DNA of 59,174 nucleotides from Xanthomonas maliensis. Lineage in GTDB: Bacteria > Pseudomonadota > Gammaproteobacteria > Xanthomonadales > Xanthomonadaceae. The stretch's first letter is position 1. Every line of letters starts with the position of its first letter. This document shows, in pieces, positions 55,826 through 59,174 of this stretch. Both the position numbers and the translations under genes were made by a program. The notes under the pieces were generated by a model, which saw only the letters and a program-made list of their open reading frames with translations, did no database searches and had not been told where the DNA came from. The stretch covers positions 1 through 59,174 of the forward strand of contig NZ_NSET01000050.1 of the NCBI RefSeq assembly GCF_009192945.1, given 5' to 3'.

Positions 55826-58525
55826 ATGGCAGAAACCGCCAAGGAAATCATCCAGGTCAACCTGGAAGACGAGATGCGCAAGAGCTACCTCGATTACGCC
55901 ATGAGCGTGATCGTGGGACGCGCGCTTCCGGATGCCCGCGATGGCCTCAAGCCGGTGCATCGCCGCGTGCTGTTCGCGATGAACGAGCTGGGGGCGCACA
56001 GCAACAAGGCGTACTTCAAGTCGGCGCGTATCGTCGGCGACGTCATCGGTAAATACCATCCGCACGGCGACCAGTCGGTGTACGACACGCTGGTGCGTCT
56101 GGCACAGCCGTTCTCGCTGCGCTACATGCTGGTGGATGGCCAGGGTAACTTCGGTTCGGTCGACGGCGATTCGGCGGCGGCCATGCGTTACACCGAGTCG
56201 CGCATGGCGCGGCTGGCGCATGAGCTGATGGCCGACATCGAAAAGGAAACAGTCGATTTCCAGCCCAACTACGACGAGAAGGAGCAGGAGCCGACGGTCA
56301 TGCCGACCCGGTTCCCGAACCTGCTGGTCAACGGCTCGGCCGGTATCGCGGTGGGCATGGCCACCAACATCCCGCCGCATAACCTGACCGAGGCGATCAA
56401 CGCCTGTATTGCCCTGATCGACACGCCCGAACTGGATGTCGACGGGTTGATGGAATATATCCCGGGCCCGGACTTTCCCACCGCAGGCATCATCAACGGC
56501 ACCGCCGGCATCGCCGCCGGTTACCGTACCGGGCGCGGTCGCGTGCGTATCCGCGCCAAGGCCGATGTCGAGGTGGCCGACAACGGCCGCGAGGCGATCG
56601 TCGTCACCGAGATCCCGTACCAGGTCAACAAGGCGCGTTTGATCGAGAAGATCGCCGAGCTGGTCAAGGAAAAGAAGCTCGAGGGCATCAGCGAGTTGCG
56701 CGACGAGTCCGACAAGGACGGCATGCGCATCTACATCGAGATCAAGCGGGGCGACTCGGCCGAGGTGGTGCTCAACAACCTCTACCAGCAGACCCAGATG
56801 GAATCGGTGTTCGGCATCAACATGGTGGCGCTGGTCGACGGCCGGCCGCAGTTGATGAACCTCAAGCAGATGCTGGAGTCGTTCCTGCGGCATCGGCGTG
56901 AGGTGGTCACCCGTCGCACCATTTTCGAATTGCGCAAGGCGCGTGCCCGCGCGCACGTGCTGGAAGGTCTGACCGTCGCGTTGGCCAACATCGACGAGAT
57001 GATCGAGCTGATCAAGACGTCGGCCAATCCGGCCGAGGCGCGCGAGCGCATGTTGGCCAAAACCTGGGAGCCGGGCCTGGTCGGCGCGCTGCTGGGCGCG
57101 GCCGGGGCCGAAGCCTCCAAGCCGGAAGATCTGTTGCCGGGCCTGGGCCTGGTCAATGGCTTCTATCAGCTCAGCGAAGTGCAGGCCACGCAGATCCTTG
57201 AAATGCGCCTGCATCGCCTGACCGGCCTGGAGCAGGAAAAGCTCACCGACGAGTACAAGCAGCTGCTGGAGGTCATCGCCGGGTTGATCCGCATCCTGGA
57301 AAACCCCGATGTGCTGTTGCAGGTGATCCGCGACGAGCTGATCAGCATTCGCGAGGAATACGGCGACGAGCGGCGTACCGAGATCCGCCACAGCGAAGAG
57401 GATCTGGACATCCTCGACCTGATCGCGCCGGAAGACGTGGTGGTGACGCTGTCGCACGCCGGCTATGCCAAGCGGCAGCCGGTGAGCGCTTATCGCGCGC
57501 AACGCCGTGGCGGCCGCGGCCGCTCGGCGGCAGCGACCAAGGAAGAGGATTTCATCGATCAGTTGTGGCTGGTCAACACCCACGACACCCTGCTGACCTT
57601 CACCAGCAGTGGCAAGGTGTTCTGGTTGCCGGTGCATCAGTTGCCGGAAGCCGGCTCCAACGCGCGTGGCCGACCGATCATCAACTGGATCCCGCTGGAA
57701 GCAGGTGAGCGCGTGCAGGCGGTGCTGCCGGTGCGCGAATACGCCGAGAACTGCTACGTGTTCTTTGCCACTCGCAACGGTACGGTCAAGAAGACCCCGC
57801 TGAGCGAGTTCGCCTTCCGTCTGGCGCGCGGCAAGATCGCCATCAACCTCGACGAGGGCGATGCGCTGGTCGGTGTGGCCTTGACCGATGGCGAGCGCGA
57901 TGTGCTGTTGTTCGCCTCCAACGGCAAGACCGTGCGCTTCGGCGAAGCGACCGTACGCTCGATGGGCCGCACCGCCACCGGCGTGCGCGGTATCCGTTTG
58001 GCCAAGGGCGAGGAAGTGGTCAGCCTGATCGTGGCCGACCGTGCTGCCGGCGCGGACGACGACAGCGAGGACGAGGGTGTCGAGGACGTGGTGGAGACGG
58101 GCGAGGGCACCGAGGCCGTCGTGGTCGATGCCGACAACGGCGATGTTGCCTACATCCTCACCGCCACCGAGAACGGCTACGGCAAGCGCACCCCGCTGGC
58201 CGAATACCCGCGCAAGGGCCGCGGCACCCAGGGCGTGATCGGCATTCAAACCACCGAGCGCAATGGCAAGTTGGTGCGCGCGGTGCTGCTGGGCGCCACC
58301 GACGAGGTGTTGCTGATCTCCGACGGCGGCACCTTGGTGCGCACGCGTGGATCGGAGATCTCGCGAGTCGGCCGAAACACCCAGGGCGTTACCCTGATCC
58401 GGCTCTCCAAGGGCGAAAAGTTGCAGGCAGTCGAGCGCCTGGACGCCTCGCTGGAAGAGCCCGAGGACGTGGTTGGCGAGACGGGTATCGCCAGCACCAT
58501 CGACACGCCGCCAGCAGGCGCATGA
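55826..58525 (+). CDS. gyrA: DNA gyrase subunit A
   Basis: 899-aa breakage-reunion subunit that introduces negative supercoils with GyrB. Catalytic tyrosine Y122 (AAAMRYTES). In the quinolone region [11 protein letters not shown] the residue equivalent to E. coli Ser83 is Gln83, while Asp87 is retained. The GyrA box QRRGGRG (in [10 protein letters not shown]) shows a wrapping-competent C-terminal pinwheel, and an acidic insert around residues 740-768 ([19 protein letters not shown], in part) interrupts that domain. A terminator follows. Confidence 0.97.
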   Translation: MAETAKEIIQVNLEDEMRKSYLDYAMSVIVGRALPDARDGLKPVHRRVLFAMNELGAHSNKAYFKSARIVGDVIGKYHPHGDQSVYDTLVRLAQPFSLRYMLVDGQGNFGSVDGDSAAAMRYTESRMARLAHELMADIEKETVDFQPNYDEKEQEPTVMPTRFPNLLVNGSAGIAVGMATNIPPHNLTEAINACIALIDTPELDVDGLMEYIPGPDFPTAGIINGTAGIAAGYRTGRGRVRIRAKADVEVADNGREAIVVTEIPYQVNKARLIEKIAELVKEKKLEGISELRDESDKDGMRIYIEIKRGDSAEVVLNNLYQQTQMESVFGINMVALVDGRPQLMNLKQMLESFLRHRREVVTRRTIFELRKARARAHVLEGLTVALANIDEMIELIKTSANPAEARERMLAKTWEPGLVGALLGAAGAEASKPEDLLPGLGLVNGFYQLSEVQATQILEMRLHRLTGLEQEKLTDEYKQLLEVIAGLIRILENPDVLLQVIRDELISIREEYGDERRTEIRHSEEDLDILDLIAPEDVVVTLSHAGYAKRQPVSAYRAQRRGGRGRSAAATKEEDFIDQLWLVNTHDTLLTFTSSGKVFWLPVHQLPEAGSNARGRPIINWIPLEAGERVQAVLPVREYAENCYVFFATRNGTVKKTPLSEFAFRLARGKIAINLDEGDALVGVALTDGERDVLLFASNGKTVRFGEATVRSMGRTATGVRGIRLAKGEEVVSLIVADRAAGADDDSEDEGVEDVVETGEGTEAVVVDADNGDVAYILTATENGYGKRTPLAEYPRKGRGTQGVIGIQTTERNGKLVRAVLLGATDEVLLISDGGTLVRTRGSEISRVGRNTQGVTLIRLSKGEKLQAVERLDASLEEPEDVVGETGIASTIDTPPAGA

Positions 58526-58550
58526 TCGCTGGCAGCAGCATCGCGTGAAG

Positions 58551-58579
58551 AAAACGCCGGCGCAATGCCGGCGTTTTTT
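58551..58579 (+). terminator. Rho-independent terminator after gyrA
   Basis: An 11-bp perfect stem (AAAACGCCGGC / GCCGGCGTTTT) with loop GCAAT leads into a six-T run (58574-58579), 25 bases after the gyrA stop codon. Confidence 0.88.
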
Positions 58580-59073
58580 ATTGCACGGTTGCATGCCGCA
58601 ACGCAGTGTTTGCATGCGATATCGGTAAAAGTGCAAGGCGCTTGCGGGCAAAAGGGGGGGCGAGCCGTCGGCGTCAGCATGCCCGCCTCAAAGCTCGGCC
58701 AGTCTGAAGTGCTGCGTGCGATGGCGAGGAATCTGGGTTGCTTTTGCGCTCTGCGGCGCGATTCTCATAGTTGGTTGAAGACGCCGAGGGTCAGTGCAGC
58801 AGTTGAGCAATGAACTCGAGGAGCGGCAGTCGGCGCTGGTCAAATAGCGTCTCACCGCTGTCAGTCCACCGACGCGTCGAGTGGCATCAGCGCGGCGGTT
58901 GCCGTTTGCGGAGGTGCTTTGCGGACTGTGCTCGTAGGGCGCACACGTCATGGCCGTGGCAGAGTTGTTGCCTCGGGGGGGGGGGCTTGGGTGCGGGGGA
59001 TACTGACCCTGTCTTTTATAACCTTCCCCGGGCCAAGGGGAGGGCTCCCTACTTCGTTTCCCTTCTTCGCTTG

Positions 59074-59174
59074 AAAAAAAAAAAACAACACGACAGAGTG
59101 TAGATCCATACAACGAAGTATACGCAAAAACACCGACTACAACACGATAAACACTTACTGCACACAACACATAC
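59074..59174. other. Probable non-genomic contig end (adapter-like sequence)
   Basis: After twelve A residues the base composition changes abruptly to AC/AT-rich sequence unlike the rest. AGAGTGTAGATC at 59095-59106 is identical to part of the Illumina universal adapter (reverse complement GATCTACACTCT). The surrounding bases match the adapter only partly, as low-quality read ends would. Confidence 0.7.

Larger units (their letters stand above)
58526..59174. other. Gene-free end of the window
   Basis: Beyond the gyrA terminator no gene is supported. It contains an 11-G run (58975-58985), a hairpin CCTTCCCC/GGGGAGGG at 59022-59044, a 12-A run at 59074-59085 and an adapter-like 12-mer at 59095-59106. 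Open frames here translate through these low-complexity tracts and are not credible. Quality falls towards the end. Confidence 0.7.

Noticed and set aside
54611..58651. A 1346-codon open frame on the minus strand opposite mtnA and gyrA
   Set aside because: It runs antisense to two intact housekeeping genes, is Gln/Ala/Arg/His-rich, contains no domain, and crosses the gyrA terminator. High GC keeps the frame free of stops.
58688..59170. A 160-codon open frame on the minus strand at the contig end
   Set aside because: It translates through the poly-A, poly-G and adapter-like tracts, so it is not genomic evidence of a gene.

Overview
The window reads as a chromosomal contig from a high-GC gammaproteobacterium of the Xanthomonadaceae, most likely Xanthomonas or a close relative. 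The basis is the combination of a bacterial kynurenine-to-quinolinate route (kmo, kynU, haaO), a smc-zipA-ligA cluster with an unusually long LigA, GyrA with glutamine at position 83, tandem pstS genes behind an OprP-type porin, and several small proteins I associate with this family. I see no rRNA, tRNA, CRISPR array, insertion sequence or prophage. Almost every long open frame opposite a real gene is a GC-driven shadow.

Layout. 0.2-3.2 kb: an envelope sensor with a periplasmic propeller and a cytoplasmic GGDEF domain. 3.3-11.6 kb (minus strand): RNase T, then a complete phosphate-starvation locus transcribed oprP, pstS2, pstS1, pstC, pstA, pstB, phoU, with PhoB-box-like repeats before oprP and each pstS, a strong terminator between the pstS genes and a hairpin between pstS1 and pstC. 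11.9-14.6 kb: a small secreted protein, a beta-carbonic anhydrase and a SulP anion transporter, probably a bicarbonate uptake/hydration pair. 14.7-16.6 kb (minus): nth, an unknown gene and an enoyl-CoA hydratase. 16.7-28.1 kb: mainly plus-strand housekeeping and accessory enzymes (a degenerate FKBP, a DUF1289-Nudix fusion, sulfurtransferase, DUF1684 lipoprotein, MOSC protein, alpha/beta hydrolase, GNAT, methyltransferase, RlmKL, NAD kinase, 5'-nucleotidase), with one minus-strand amidase.

28.1-41.2 kb (minus): an overlapping set sbcB, DUF2461, aldo/keto reductase, DUF2939; then carbonic anhydrase, haaO, a FUSC-family transporter, kynU and kmo; then asnS followed by three short overlapping genes of unknown function. 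41.3-58.5 kb (mostly plus): an A-type Fe-S carrier, rpsF-rpsR-rplI, smc-zipA, a Tat-exported aminotransferase on the minus strand, ligA, a GNAT gene overlapping epmA, a triple-DUF3011 secreted protein, mtnA and gyrA.

Functional themes. The pst locus is a coherent outer-membrane-to-cytoplasm phosphate import module. The kyn genes convert kynurenine to the quinolinate precursor used for NAD, and NAD kinase also lies in the window. smc, zipA, ligA and gyrA form a chromosome-maintenance and division block. The last ~100 bases (from a 12-A run at 59074) have composition unlike the rest and contain 12 bases identical to an Illumina sequencing adapter, so the contig end should not be trusted as genome sequence. 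I did not find a convincing new defence or mobile system. The best leads are the Tat-exported PLP enzyme, the FUSC transporter embedded in the kynurenine cluster, the small operon behind asnS, the GNAT-epmA overlap, the Nudix fusion and the FKBP that has lost its catalytic strand.
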